From an uncultured Collinsella sp. (GTDB taxonomy: Bacteria; Actinomycetota; Coriobacteriia; Coriobacteriales; Coriobacteriaceae): a stretch of DNA of 15,590 nt. Made by a program: the position numbers and the translations under genes. Of the stretch, positions 5,905 through 14,224 are shown piece after piece. The DNA lies in assembly GCA_900554465.1 (NCBI GenBank), contig USHF01000013.1, positions 1-15,590 of the forward strand, written 5' to 3'. Each line of letters begins with the position of its first letter. The stretch's first letter is position 1. The notes beneath the pieces are model-generated. The model had not been told where the DNA came from, searched no databases, and saw only the letters and a program-made list of their open reading frames with translations.

Positions 5905-8205
5905 CTATTTGATCTTGGTCGTACCCGGCGCCAGGTTGGGGTCGGTCTCGTTGGCCTCGGTCTGGAAGTGCTCGGTGTAGACGTTCTTGCCGTCTCGGAA
6001 CATCTCGTAATACTGCATCTTGGCGTAATCCTCGCGTGCCTTGGTGACAGCCGCGGCAGCGGCATCGTCACCGGTGACGTTGGAGGAGAGCGCCCAGCGC
6101 AGGCTGGCGTCCTCGTAGCCCACGGAGTTGATGGCGGGCAGCGACTCGCGCAGCGTCATGTGCGCTTTCTGGTAGTCGGTCAGCGGTGCGCCGATCAGCT
6201 GCATCAGCTGGGTGGACAGATAGTTAGTGGACAGGTCGTCGACCTCACTCGTCTGGTTGCAACCGGCAACGTCGTAGTTAGCCCAGATGATGTAGTCGGT
6301 CTGCCACAAGCGCTCTTGGTGGGTGGCTTCGTCTTCGCCGGTAAACCACTTGTCGTTGAACTTGGACGGGAAGAACGGCTGGTGATCGCCCCAGAACACC
6401 ACGACCACCTTACGGTCGAGCTTGCTCAGGGCATTGAGGAAGTAACGCAGCGCCTGGTCGGACTGCTCAATGCACGAGACGTACTCGTCGACATCGGACA
6501 GCGTGCCGTCCTCAACGGTCTTGGCGTCCAAGTCGGTCGTGTCGATGTTCAGGTGCATCTGCTTGTCGACCGGCAGCAGGCCCGTATCGTAGCCCGAGTG
6601 GTTCTGCATGGTCACGTCGAAGATAAACTGCGGATCGGCGTTCTGGTCGAGCAGCTCAAGAATCTTGTCGTAGGTAGCCTGGTCGGTCACCATGTCGCGC
6701 AGGGTGTCGGCTCCCTGGAAATCGTTGATGGACAGGAACTGGTCAAAGCCAAAGTCCTTGTAGACGTTCTCGCGGTTCCAGTTGGTCGCGTGGTTGGGGT
6801 GCATGGCCGTGGTGGAATATCCGAGCGACTTGAACTGCTCTGCCAGGTTCCCGGTCGTTTCCATGTTGTAGATGGTGTAGGGGTACACGCCCGAGCCCAG
6901 GTTGGCCATGGAGTTGCCGGTCATAAACTCAAACTCGGTATTGGCGGTACCGCCGCCGTAGGCGCTCACGTAGAGCTTGCCGCGGCTGAGGCAATTGGAC
7001 AGGCTCTTAAAGTACTGCGGGCCCTCGTAGCCAGCACGCATATTCTGGTAGATGGATAGGTCCGAGAAGGTCTCGTTCATGATGGCGATGACCGTGGGCT
7101 TCTCGCTATCGAACTGCTCCTTTGCGGCGGTGCGCTCGTCACTCTTGGCCGCGTCGGACTTGTCGTAGGCCTTAGCGTACTTTTTGAGCGTGGCCTTGGC
7201 ATCGTCGACGGAGTAGTCGGCGGGTTTGGGCGGCTTGATGGACTGTGCCGCACTAATAAAGGCAGGCAGGTAGCCCTCGCGCCAGTAGCTCTCGAGCGGG
7301 CGCCAGGTGTAGACGGTGATGCCGAGGGTGTTGTAGTAGTCGATAAGCGTGACATGCGCGGTCACACCGCCCAGGCACAGCACCGCCACGAGCAGGTTGG
7401 TGAGCAGCATGCGCTTTGCGTTGGCGGCACCCTTCTGACGGTGCGGCGCCACCAGGCCGGCGTACTCGCACAGCAGCATGGCGATGGCGGTAAAGCCCAT
7501 GGACAGCACGCAGAACAGCGAGATCGAGAAGGTGTAGCCGTTGCCGGCGACCGCGGCGGCGGTGGAGATGGCCGAAAGGTCGCCCGGCTGGATGGGCATG
7601 GATTTAAACGTGATGACAAAGAACTCGGCAATGCCCAGGACAAAGAGGGCAAAGGCCAGGACCGCGGGAGCTGCGCCGTGGCGCTGGAATAGGAAGAACA
7701 AGCCAGTCATGAGTGTGGTGATGATGGCCCACTCGAGCAGGATGCACAGGGGGTAGACCCAGGTAAAGTCGTGGTTGGACGAGACCTCCATGCCCAGCAG
7801 CGCAAAGACGCCGGCGAACAGCAGGCACAAGATGGCGGCGACGAGCGGTTTGCCCACAAAGGCGCTGCGCAGGCGGGCGAGCTTGCCGGTGGGGGCGGGG
7901 GCATCGGTGGCAGCGAACGCAAAGACGCGCGGGGCGATGCGGTCGCGGGCGATGCTGGCCCAGGCGCAACCGGTGAGAATGGCATTGGTCAGGATGAGCA
8001 TCACAAAGGCGAGCGGCTCGTTTTGGGCAACGAGGCCCACAGCGCCCCAAATGGTCAAAAAGACCTGGAACAGACCAAAGGCGACGCTCCACCCAAGAGC
8101 GCTTTTGGCAACGGTGCCCGACTGAGCGCGAATGGCCTTGGCCTCGCGCAAAACAAGGTAGACGGTCGCCGCAAGACCGACGAGCGAGATGGCGGCTGCG
8201 AACAT
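5905..8205 (-). CDS. LtaS-like membrane phosphoglycerol transferase (sulfatase fold)
   Basis: A 766-residue protein with about eight hydrophobic spans in its first 290 residues followed by an extracellular alkaline phosphatase/sulfatase-type domain at roughly 365-700. Catalytic landmarks are a metal-binding E378 in MNETFS, the likely nucleophile T420 in GGGTANTEFE, an NHSGYD block, and D607-H608 in FWGDHQP. These are the hallmarks of lipoteichoic acid synthases and MdoB-like phosphoglycerol transferases, which move glycerol phosphate from phosphatidylglycerol to glycolipid or glycan outside the cell. LtaS of Firmicutes has five spans, so this resembles the broader LtaS/MdoB-like group. The start is the ATG at 8205 because GAGGAG lies 7 bases before it; a GTG at 8220 overlaps that site. 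The C-terminal 70 residues are charged and not recognised. It is divergent from the nitroreductase gene (214-base spacer with no clear promoter pair). Confidence 0.85.
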   Translation of the reverse strand: MFAAAISLVGLAATVYLVLREAKAIRAQSGTVAKSALGWSVAFGLFQVFLTIWGAVGLVAQNEPLAFVMLILTNAILTGCAWASIARDRIAPRVFAFAATDAPAPTGKLARLRSAFVGKPLVAAILCLLFAGVFALLGMEVSSNHDFTWVYPLCILLEWAIITTLMTGLFFLFQRHGAAPAVLAFALFVLGIAEFFVITFKSMPIQPGDLSAISTAAAVAGNGYTFSISLFCVLSMGFTAIAMLLCEYAGLVAPHRQKGAANAKRMLLTNLLVAVLCLGGVTAHVTLIDYYNTLGITVYTWRPLESYWREGYLPAFISAAQSIKPPKPADYSVDDAKATLKKYAKAYDKSDAAKSDERTAAKEQFDSEKPTVIAIMNETFSDLSIYQNMRAGYEGPQYFKSLSNCLSRGKLYVSAYGGGTANTEFEFMTGNSMANLGSGVYPYTIYNMETTGNLAEQFKSLGYSTTAMHPNHATNWNRENVYKDFGFDQFLSINDFQGADTLRDMVTDQATYDKILELLDQNADPQFIFDVTMQNHSGYDTGLLPVDKQMHLNIDTTDLDAKTVEDGTLSDVDEYVSCIEQSDQALRYFLNALSKLDRKVVVVFWGDHQPFFPSKFNDKWFTGEDEATHQERLWQTDYIIWANYDVAGCNQTSEVDDLSTNYLSTQLMQLIGAPLTDYQKAHMTLRESLPAINSVGYEDASLRWALSSNVTGDDAAAAAVTKAREDYAKMQYYEMFRDGKNVYTEHFQTEANETDPNLAPGTTKIK

Positions 8206-8419
8206 GCTGGGACTCCTCACAAACTTAAAACCTACGAAAGCGGGGTTTTACCCGATTGTTACCAAGATATGCGCTGCAATTGGTGACTGCGCACAACAAC
8301 CAGCCATATTAGCGCGCACGTGTGGCGGTGTGGCGCAATGTAGTGGCGACCTGCGCGATAATGGACGGGAATTACACGGAAACGTAAAGGCTTCTTAAAG
8401 AAATGGCGAGGGCAGGGCG

Positions 8420-9292
8420 ATGAACGAGCAGGTTTGCAAGGCGGACATGGGCGGCGGCGGAGCTGCGGGCGTGGATACGTGCGGCTATCCGGTCGAGACT
8501 ACGGGCAACACGGTGCTGGACATCTTGGAGCGCCGTTCGTCCACGCGCGCTTTTGCGCGCGATGACAATGACCGTCCCGTGGCGGTGACCGACGAGCAGC
8601 GTGCAGCGATTCTGCATGCGGCGAGTCGCGCGCCGTCGGCGGGCGCCATGATGATGTATTCCATCGTGAGCATCCGCGAGCAGGCTACGCTGGACCGTCT
8701 GGCCGACCTGTGCGACCACCAGCCCATGATCGCCAAGGCGCCCTGGGCACTCATATTTGTGGTCGATTATGCCAAGTGGATCGATCTGTTTGAGCACGTG
8801 GGCTGCTTTGAGCCCGAGTTTGTCGAGCGCACGGGCAAGGCGCCCCGCCGTGCGCCGGGTTTGGGCGACTTTGCCATCGCGGCCCAGGACGCCGTGATCG
8901 CCGCGCAAAACGCCGTGGTTGCCGCCGAGGCCCTGGGGCTGGGGAGCTGCTACATCGGCGACATCGTGGAGAACGCCGAGGAAGTTGCCGAGCTGCTCGA
9001 TCTGCCGCTCTATACCATGCCGCTATCGATGCTCATCATCGGCACGCCCCGTAAGGAGCGTCCGGCCATTGCGCACCCCGTGGTGAACCTGGTGCACGAG
9101 GAGCGCTACTGCCGTGCGGACGACGCGACCATGGACGCGCAAGTGGCCGAGATGGATGCGATGTTCCGTCCGCACGCCCGCGAGGTGGGCGAGCGCGTGG
9201 TGGATATCTACACCCGCAAGCACACGAGTCCCTTTATGGCCGAGATGAGCCGATCCATGGAATGGTGGTTCAAAAACTGGCTTGGAAAATGA
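8420..9292 (+). CDS. Nitroreductase-family flavoprotein
   Basis: A 290-residue protein of the FMN-dependent nitroreductase superfamily. The FMN-phosphate motif ERRSSTRAFA is at 37-46, followed by SRAPSAGAMM, and the second flavin-contact block GLGSCYIG is at 173-180. These enzymes use NAD(P)H to reduce nitro, quinone or other electron-poor substrates as cytoplasmic dimers; the substrate here cannot be told. It is longer than the 200-220 residues typical of the family, with about 28 extra Gly/Ala-rich residues in front and about 60 at the end. The ATG at 8420 has a modest AGGG-type ribosome site; a GATAAT hexamer at 8357-8362 could be a -10, but no -35 is visible. The stop is one base before a perfect palindrome. 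Confidence 0.85.
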   Translation: MNEQVCKADMGGGGAAGVDTCGYPVETTGNTVLDILERRSSTRAFARDDNDRPVAVTDEQRAAILHAASRAPSAGAMMMYSIVSIREQATLDRLADLCDHQPMIAKAPWALIFVVDYAKWIDLFEHVGCFEPEFVERTGKAPRRAPGLGDFAIAAQDAVIAAQNAVVAAEALGLGSCYIGDIVENAEEVAELLDLPLYTMPLSMLIIGTPRKERPAIAHPVVNLVHEERYCRADDATMDAQVAEMDAMFRPHAREVGERVVDIYTRKHTSPFMAEMSRSMEWWFKNWLGK

Positions 9293-9293
9293 C

Positions 9294-9328
9294 GAATGTG
9301 ACAAAGGGACAGTCCCTTTGTCACATTC
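9294..9328. repeat. Perfect 35-base palindrome after the nitroreductase gene
   Basis: GAATGTGACAAAGGGAC (9294-9310) and its exact complement (9312-9328) surround a single A. In RNA this gives a 14-bp stem with a five-base loop. It starts one base after the stop codon, so it probably protects or ends the nitroreductase mRNA, although no run of T follows in the plus direction. Its ACAAAGG...CCTTTGT core recurs in the terminator at 11790-11836, which suggests one family of palindromes. Confidence 0.85.
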
Positions 9329-9388
9329 CATATCGCGGCGGTGGCCTAAAGGCCGTATAAATGTTTATCTCGCTGGGAAAACAGTGCC

Positions 9389-9416
9389 ATTCAAACATGG
9401 GCCGATTACCTATAAT
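9389..9416 (+). promoter_or_regulatory. Probable kup promoter
   Basis: A perfect TATAAT (9411-9416) stands out in GC-rich sequence, with a poor -35 ATTCAA (9389-9394) at 16-base spacing. A start about 7 bases downstream would give a leader of roughly 28 bases to the kup ATG, too short for a large riboswitch. Confidence 0.45.
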
Positions 9417-9451
9417 CCCTTCGAACATTAAAGTTGGGAGGAAACCGGCTT

Positions 9452-11479
9452 ATGGAACAAAAGGCCAAGGAGGCAGCCTCGCACGCTGCGATTCCTGTGA
9501 GCATCTCGGCGATGCTCGTCACGCTGGGCGTGGTGTATGGCGATATCGGCACCAGCCCCATGTATGTAACCAAGGCGCTCGTTGCCGGCAACGGCGGCAT
9601 CGGAAGCGTGACGGAGGAGTTCGTGCTCGGCGCGCTCTCCCTTGTCGTGTGGACGGTCACGCTGCTGACGACCGTCAAGTACGTGCTGATCTCGCTGCGT
9701 GCCGACAACCACGGCGAGGGCGGCATCTTTGCCCTGTACAGCCTGGTCAAGCGTTGTGGCAAGTGGCTCATCATCCCCGCCATGCTGGGCGGCGCCGCGC
9801 TGCTCGCCGATGGTATCCTCACGCCTGCCGTTACCGTGACTACGGCTATCGAGGGTCTGCGCACCATTCCGGCGGTCCACGCCGTGCTTGGTGACGATCA
9901 GGCCCGCGTTGTCGCCATCACGCTTGCCATCATCATCGTGCTCTTCTTGGTGCAGCGCATCGGCACGGCCAAGATCGGCCGCGCCTTTGGCCCCATCATG
10001 ACGCTGTGGTTTTTGTTCCTGGGTGGTACGGGCCTGTTCTTTGTCTTCCAGCATCCCACGGTGCTGCTGTGCCTCAACCCGCTGCGCGGCATCGGCTTTC
10101 TGCTGAGCCCCAACAACCATGCGGGCATCATGATTCTGGGCAGCTGCTTCCTCGCCACCACCGGTGCCGAGGCGCTCTACTCCGACATGGGCCACGTTGG
10201 CCGCGGCAACATTTATGCCACCTGGCCGTTCGTTAAGTGCTGCCTGCTGCTTTCCTATATGGGCCAGGGCGCTTGGCTTATGAACAACGCTGCCAACCCC
10301 GAGCTCATGGGCATTGCCGACCTCAACCCCTTCTACCAGATGCTCACCCCGGGCCTGCGTCCCTTTGCCGTCGGCCTTTCCACCGTCGCGGCCATCATTG
10401 CCTCGCAGGCGCTCATCACCGGCGCATTCTCGCTGGTGTCCGAGGCCAGCCGCCTGGACCTCATGCCGCACATGCAGGTCTTCTACCCTGCCGAGACCAA
10501 GGGCCAGCTCTATATTCCCATGGTCAACAACGTCATGCTTGTGGGCTGCGTCATCGTGGTGCTGCTGTTCCAGAGCTCGGCGCATATGGAAGCCGCCTAC
10601 GGCCTTGCCATTACGCTGACTATGATGTGCACGACGCTGCTGCTCTTCTTCTACCTGCATGTCGATCGCGGCCTTAAGGTCGCCCCGTATATCTTCGTTG
10701 CGTTCTTCCTTATGCTCGAGGGCTTCTTCTTTGTGAGTTCGCTCACCAAGTTCTTCCACGGCGGCTACTTCACCATCCTTATGGCTGCACTCATCATGGG
10801 CATTATGGTGTGCTGGTACAACGGCACGGCGGTCGAGCAGCGCCAGTTTACGCTGCTGCCGCTGCGCAGCTACCTGCCGCAGCTCAAGCGCCTGCGTGAC
10901 GACGACCGTTACGAGCGCATGAGCGACAACGTCGTGTACCTGACCAAGGACACCCATACCGACTACATCGACCGCGATATCGTCTATTCGATCTTGGACA
11001 AGCATCCCAAGCGCGCCCGCGCCTGGTGGTTTGTGAATGTCGAGACTATGGACGAACCGCACACCTTTGCCTATTCGGTCGAGACGTTCGGCACCGACTA
11101 CGTGTTCCGCGTGCATCTGTACCTGGGCTACAAGATCAACCAGCGCGTCAATGCCTACCTGCGTCAGGTTGTTCAGGACCTGGCTGCCACCGGCGAGCTG
11201 CCGCCGCAGACGCATGACTACTCGGTCTACAAGGATCCGGGTAACATCGGTACGTTCAAGTTCGTCCTGATCCGTAAGCTTCTGGCGCCCGAAAGCGATG
11301 TGGAGCCCAGCGAGCGTACGGCCATCACGCTCAAGTACATCATTCGCCGCGCCGCCGGCACGCCCGCGCGTTGGTACGGCCTGGAGAACTCCAACGTGAG
11401 CTTTGAGTACGTGCCGCTGTTCACCAAGTTCAAGGCCGTGAACAAGATGCAGCGCCTGGCTCCCAACGAGCGGCCGTAG
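9452..11479 (+). CDS. kup: KUP/HAK/KT-family potassium uptake transporter
   Basis: A 675-residue membrane protein of the Kup family, proton-coupled low- to mid-affinity K+ importers of the cytoplasmic membrane (E. coli Kup has 622). The defining motif GVVYGDIGTSP is at 26-36, DNHGEGG at 85-91, DGILTPAV follows in the next span, and TTGAEALYSDMGH appears near 235-250. About twelve hydrophobic segments fill residues 15-460. The remaining 200 residues form the usual cytoplasmic tail (NVVYLT, FVNVETMDEP, FRVHLYLGY). The start is the ATG at 9452, with GGGAGG 10 bases upstream; the TTG at 9434 would place the ribosome site inside the coding frame. It is followed on the same strand by a small membrane protein and a KdpD/KdpE-like pair, which suggests potassium-responsive control. 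Some Kup proteins bind c-di-AMP; nothing visible tests that here. Confidence 0.95.
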   Translation: MEQKAKEAASHAAIPVSISAMLVTLGVVYGDIGTSPMYVTKALVAGNGGIGSVTEEFVLGALSLVVWTVTLLTTVKYVLISLRADNHGEGGIFALYSLVKRCGKWLIIPAMLGGAALLADGILTPAVTVTTAIEGLRTIPAVHAVLGDDQARVVAITLAIIIVLFLVQRIGTAKIGRAFGPIMTLWFLFLGGTGLFFVFQHPTVLLCLNPLRGIGFLLSPNNHAGIMILGSCFLATTGAEALYSDMGHVGRGNIYATWPFVKCCLLLSYMGQGAWLMNNAANPELMGIADLNPFYQMLTPGLRPFAVGLSTVAAIIASQALITGAFSLVSEASRLDLMPHMQVFYPAETKGQLYIPMVNNVMLVGCVIVVLLFQSSAHMEAAYGLAITLTMMCTTLLLFFYLHVDRGLKVAPYIFVAFFLMLEGFFFVSSLTKFFHGGYFTILMAALIMGIMVCWYNGTAVEQRQFTLLPLRSYLPQLKRLRDDDRYERMSDNVVYLTKDTHTDYIDRDIVYSILDKHPKRARAWWFVNVETMDEPHTFAYSVETFGTDYVFRVHLYLGYKINQRVNAYLRQVVQDLAATGELPPQTHDYSVYKDPGNIGTFKFVLIRKLLAPESDVEPSERTAITLKYIIRRAAGTPARWYGLENSNVSFEYVPLFTKFKAVNKMQRLAPNERP

Positions 11480-11548
11480 TCGACGCTCGAGGTTTGTCTG
11501 CGAACGGGCGGGCTTGTATTGACGGGGATTGAGTCCTGGGAGGAAACC

Positions 11549-11743
11549 ATGGATGCAAAGGTGCTTGACGGTTGCGATCTTGCGACCGAGCTGGTGTGTG
11601 AGGTACGCGCCGATGCTGCCGAAGATCGGTTCTTTACGAATCGGGCCAACATGGACATTGCCGACCGCGTGATTTCGATCGTGGTGACGGTGCTTGTCGC
11701 GGCGTGCGTGTGCGCACTGCTCGCGCACGTGCTGTTTGTCTAA
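11549..11743 (+). CDS. Small single-span membrane protein, unknown
   Basis: A 64-residue product that I do not recognise. Residues 1-40 are soluble and acidic (several Asp and Glu, with DRFFTNRANMDIADR just before the membrane), and residues 41-63 form one strongly hydrophobic helix rich in Val, Ala and Leu with two Cys. The start is the ATG at 11549, supported by GGGAGG 5 bases upstream, nearly the same ribosome site as kup. A TTGTCT/TATTGA pair (11494-11522) with 17-base spacing is a weak promoter resemblance. It lies 69 bases after kup and is followed by a terminator-like hairpin and the sensor kinase. Its position suggests a partner of Kup or the kinase, as small membrane proteins often are; this is inference. 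Confidence 0.65.
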   Translation: MDAKVLDGCDLATELVCEVRADAAEDRFFTNRANMDIADRVISIVVTVLVAACVCALLAHVLFV

Positions 11744-11775
11744 CGTCCGCAGGTTGCAAAGGCTTTACACTTGGA

Positions 11776-11789
11776 ACCACCACAAGGGG
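11776..11789 (+). repeat. Duplicated left arm before the terminator
   Basis: ACCACCACAAGGGG (11776-11789) nearly repeats the left arm of the hairpin that follows (ACCACCACAAAGG, 11792-11804). It can also pair with the right arm at 11812-11826 with one bulge, so two alternative hairpins share one right arm. Confidence 0.7.
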
Positions 11790-11836
11790 AAACCACCACA
11801 AAGGTGCCTGTCCCCTTTGTGGTGGTTTTTGTTTTT
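11790..11836 (+). terminator. Terminator-like hairpin before the KdpD-like gene
   Basis: Perfect 15-base arms (11790-11804 and 11814-11828) enclose a 9-base loop and are followed by a T-rich tail (11826-11836, T runs broken by one G). It lies 46 bases after the small membrane protein and ends 20 bases before the kinase ATG, leaving little room for a promoter after it. It may end the kup transcript, or act as an attenuator for the kinase. Confidence 0.75.
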
Positions 11837-11856
11837 GAGAGAGGGGCGGAACGCTG

Positions 11857-13482
11857 ATGGACGTCCGTACGGACGGTGATATTGCCGATAGCTTTTGGTG
11901 GCGGCGCACAACGCTGACGCGCCGCACTCCTCTGTATGACGCCTGCGTATCGGTGGGGCTGCTGGTCGCGGCGACGATTGTGGGCGCGCTGCTCGACCAT
12001 CCGGGTCTCGCGCCGAGCATCATGATCGTCTATGTGTTCGCCGTTCAGCTGTGCGCATTCTTTACCTGGAGTCGCCTGTATTGCTTGTTGAGCTCGGCTG
12101 CCGCCGTGGCGCTCTACAACTTTTTGTTTGTCGACCCGCGCTACTCGCTGTCGCTTATCGACCGCGGCTATCCCGGCATGTTCTTCATCATGTTCGTGGT
12201 CTCGCTTGTGTCGAGCTCGATTGCGTTGGCCCTGCGCCGCGCCTTGGCACAGGCTGCCGCTAGCGACCGCCGCACGCATATGGTGCTCGAGACCAATCGC
12301 ATGTTGCAGCGGTGCGCCGATCAGCAGCAGATCGTTCACGCCATGGCCACGCAGCTGGCGCGTCTTTCGGGCTGTCCGGTCGTGTGGTACAGCGCCGACG
12401 CCGAGGGCGATGACCTGCTGCCGCGTGCGACGTACACAGCCGTGGGCGATGCCGCCCCGGTGCACGAGCTGGCGCCGCAGATGCCGCCGCGGCTCTCGGC
12501 GTCTGCCTATGTGGGAACGCCGCTCGATGCCACCTATGGCGGCTCGGCGTTTTATGGCATCTACCTGACGGTTCGCACAGGCGACGGCTTCGTGCGCTCG
12601 GGCGACCCCGCCTCGGTGGTGGGCGTGCTGGCTATCGTTGCCGAGCCCGACGTGCTGACGCACGAGGAGCGGACGCTTGCCGATGCCATCGCGAGCGAAG
12701 GCGAGCTGGCACTCGATCGCGCCCGCGCCATGGAGGCCCGCGAGGAGGCGGCGGTGCTCGCCAAAAACGAGCAGCTGCGCGCCAACCTGCTGCGCTCCAT
12801 CTCGCACGACCTGCGCACGCCGCTCACCAGTATTTCGGGCAATGCCGATGTGCTGCTCGACCAGGGCTCGACCGGCACCGCGGTGCTCGATGCCCAGACG
12901 CGCCGCTGCCTGCTTCTATCCATTCGCTCGGATGCGCTGTGGCTCAACGCCACCGTCGAGAATCTGCTCGCTATCACCAAGCTCGAGGGTGGCGGCATGC
13001 ATCTGTCGACCACGCTCGAGCTCATGGACGATATCGTCGAGGAGGCGCTGCGCCACGTAAGTCCGGCCGTGCGTGAGCACGATCTTAAGGTGGTGCCGTG
13101 CGACGAGCCGGCGCTCGTCAACGTCGATGCGCGCCTGATGGTGCAGCTGGTGGTCAATCTGGTGAACAACGCCATCACCTATACGCCCGCAGGCTCGCAT
13201 ATCGTGATTTCGATTGGCGTCGACGATGGACGCGTGGCGTGCTCGGTGGCCGATGACGGCCCGGGCATTGCGCCCGAGGACCGCGAGCGGATCTTTGAAT
13301 CGTTCTATACCGCCAACCACGGTCTTGTCGACAGCCACCGCAGCGTGGGCCTGGGTCTTTCGCTCTGCCGCTCCATTGCGCTGGCGCATGGCGGTAGCAT
13401 AGAGGTTGCCGCGGCGGACCCGCACGGCTCGGTCTTTACGATTGAGCTTCCCGTCGCCGACGTTTCGTTTGATAAGGAGTAG
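11857..13482 (+). CDS. Short KdpD-like sensor histidine kinase
   Basis: A 541-residue membrane histidine kinase matching the C-terminal two thirds of KdpD. Four close spans (about 27-47, 53-70, 74-92, 107-127) include FLFVDPRYSL, characteristic of the KdpD/DUF4118 membrane domain. A GAF-like region covers about 150-290, the phosphorylated H317 is in SISHDLRTPLTS, and the ATPase domain has N437-N438, DDGPG, and GLGLSL. E. coli KdpD is near 900 residues because it also has an N-terminal cytoplasmic KdpD domain and a USP domain; both are absent here and the first 26 residues cannot hold them. The ATG at 11857 has GAGGGGCGG about 7 bases upstream. It is co-transcribed with the response regulator (4-base gap). 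The usual kdpFABC target is not in the window, while kup is just upstream. Confidence 0.9.
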   Translation: MDVRTDGDIADSFWWRRTTLTRRTPLYDACVSVGLLVAATIVGALLDHPGLAPSIMIVYVFAVQLCAFFTWSRLYCLLSSAAAVALYNFLFVDPRYSLSLIDRGYPGMFFIMFVVSLVSSSIALALRRALAQAAASDRRTHMVLETNRMLQRCADQQQIVHAMATQLARLSGCPVVWYSADAEGDDLLPRATYTAVGDAAPVHELAPQMPPRLSASAYVGTPLDATYGGSAFYGIYLTVRTGDGFVRSGDPASVVGVLAIVAEPDVLTHEERTLADAIASEGELALDRARAMEAREEAAVLAKNEQLRANLLRSISHDLRTPLTSISGNADVLLDQGSTGTAVLDAQTRRCLLLSIRSDALWLNATVENLLAITKLEGGGMHLSTTLELMDDIVEEALRHVSPAVREHDLKVVPCDEPALVNVDARLMVQLVVNLVNNAITYTPAGSHIVISIGVDDGRVACSVADDGPGIAPEDRERIFESFYTANHGLVDSHRSVGLGLSLCRSIALAHGGSIEVAAADPHGSVFTIELPVADVSFDKE

Positions 13483-13486
13483 CGCT

Positions 13487-14200
13487 GTGCCAAACTCTGC
13501 CGTAAAACCGCTCATCTTGGTCGTTGAGGACGACCCCGCCGTTCGCAATCTTATTGTTGCCGCGCTCGAGGCGCACGGCTTGCGCCATATGGCCGTGGAG
13601 ACCGCCCATGCCGCCATCGCTGCCGCCTCATCGCAGGCACCGAGCATTGTGCTGCTCGACCTGGGTCTGCCCGATATGGACGGCGTCAAGGTGGTGGAGT
13701 CGGTGCGCGCATGGTCGGGCATGCCGATCATCGTGGTCTCGGCGCGCAGCGAGGATGCGGACAAGATTCGTGCGCTCGATGCCGGCGCCGACGACTACCT
13801 GACCAAGCCGTTTTCGGTCGAGGAGCTGCTCGCGCGCATTCGCACGACGCTCAGACGCCTTTCGTATGCGCAAACGGGCGGTGTTTCCTCTGAGGGCTCG
13901 TTCGATGCCGGTGAACTGCATATCGATTTTGATGCCGGCATCGCCACGATGGATGGCGAGGAGCTGCATCTGACGCCGATTGAGTACAAATTGCTATGCC
14001 TGCTGGCCCATAATGCCGACAAGGTGCTCACGCATCAGTTTATCCTGCACGAGATTTGGGGTACGGCGACTAAGAGCGACCTAGCGAGCCTGCGTGTCTT
14101 TATGGGCACGCTGCGCAAAAAGATCGAGTCCGACCCCGCGCACCCGCGCTATATCCAAACACACGTGGGCATCGGTTACCGATTGGTCACCCAAGGCTAG
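13487..14200 (+). CDS. KdpE-like OmpR-family response regulator
   Basis: A 237-residue response regulator. The receiver domain (about 8-120) has the acidic pair D15-D16 in VVEDD, phospho-acceptor D58 in LLDLGLPD, switch residues in VVSAR, and K107 in YLTKPF. The C-terminal winged helix (about 135-235) has LTPIEYKLL, an ILHEIWG block and a RYIQTHVGIGYRL ending typical of OmpR/PhoB and very like KdpE. The start is a GTG at 13487: AAGGAG lies 7 bases before it, overlapping the end of the kinase gene. Upstream in-frame ATG codons lie within the kinase reading frame and lack such a site. It is the cognate partner of the KdpD-like kinase; the regulated promoter is unknown, kup being the nearest candidate. 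It converges on the methyltransferase gene, with a palindromic repeat between. Confidence 0.93.
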   Translation: MPNSAVKPLILVVEDDPAVRNLIVAALEAHGLRHMAVETAHAAIAAASSQAPSIVLLDLGLPDMDGVKVVESVRAWSGMPIIVVSARSEDADKIRALDAGADDYLTKPFSVEELLARIRTTLRRLSYAQTGGVSSEGSFDAGELHIDFDAGIATMDGEELHLTPIEYKLLCLLAHNADKVLTHQFILHEIWGTATKSDLASLRVFMGTLRKKIESDPAHPRYIQTHVGIGYRLVTQG

Positions 14201-14224
14201 ATTGCCAACCACCATCCCAATATG

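Noticed and set aside
5899..7059. A 386-codon plus-strand open frame opposite the LtaS-like gene
   Set aside because: Antisense shadow of the catalytic domain with Val/Gly/Leu-rich composition.
9329..9451. A c-di-AMP riboswitch before kup
   Set aside because: This is a frequent arrangement in other bacteria, but the sequence here is short, the probable promoter leaves a leader of about 28 bases, and the known conserved elements are not visible.
9428..11728. A 766-codon open frame on the minus strand opposite kup
   Set aside because: It lies entirely antisense to kup and the small membrane gene, its product is a low-complexity His/Gln/Asp-rich sequence typical of the complement of GC-rich codons, and no family is recognisable.
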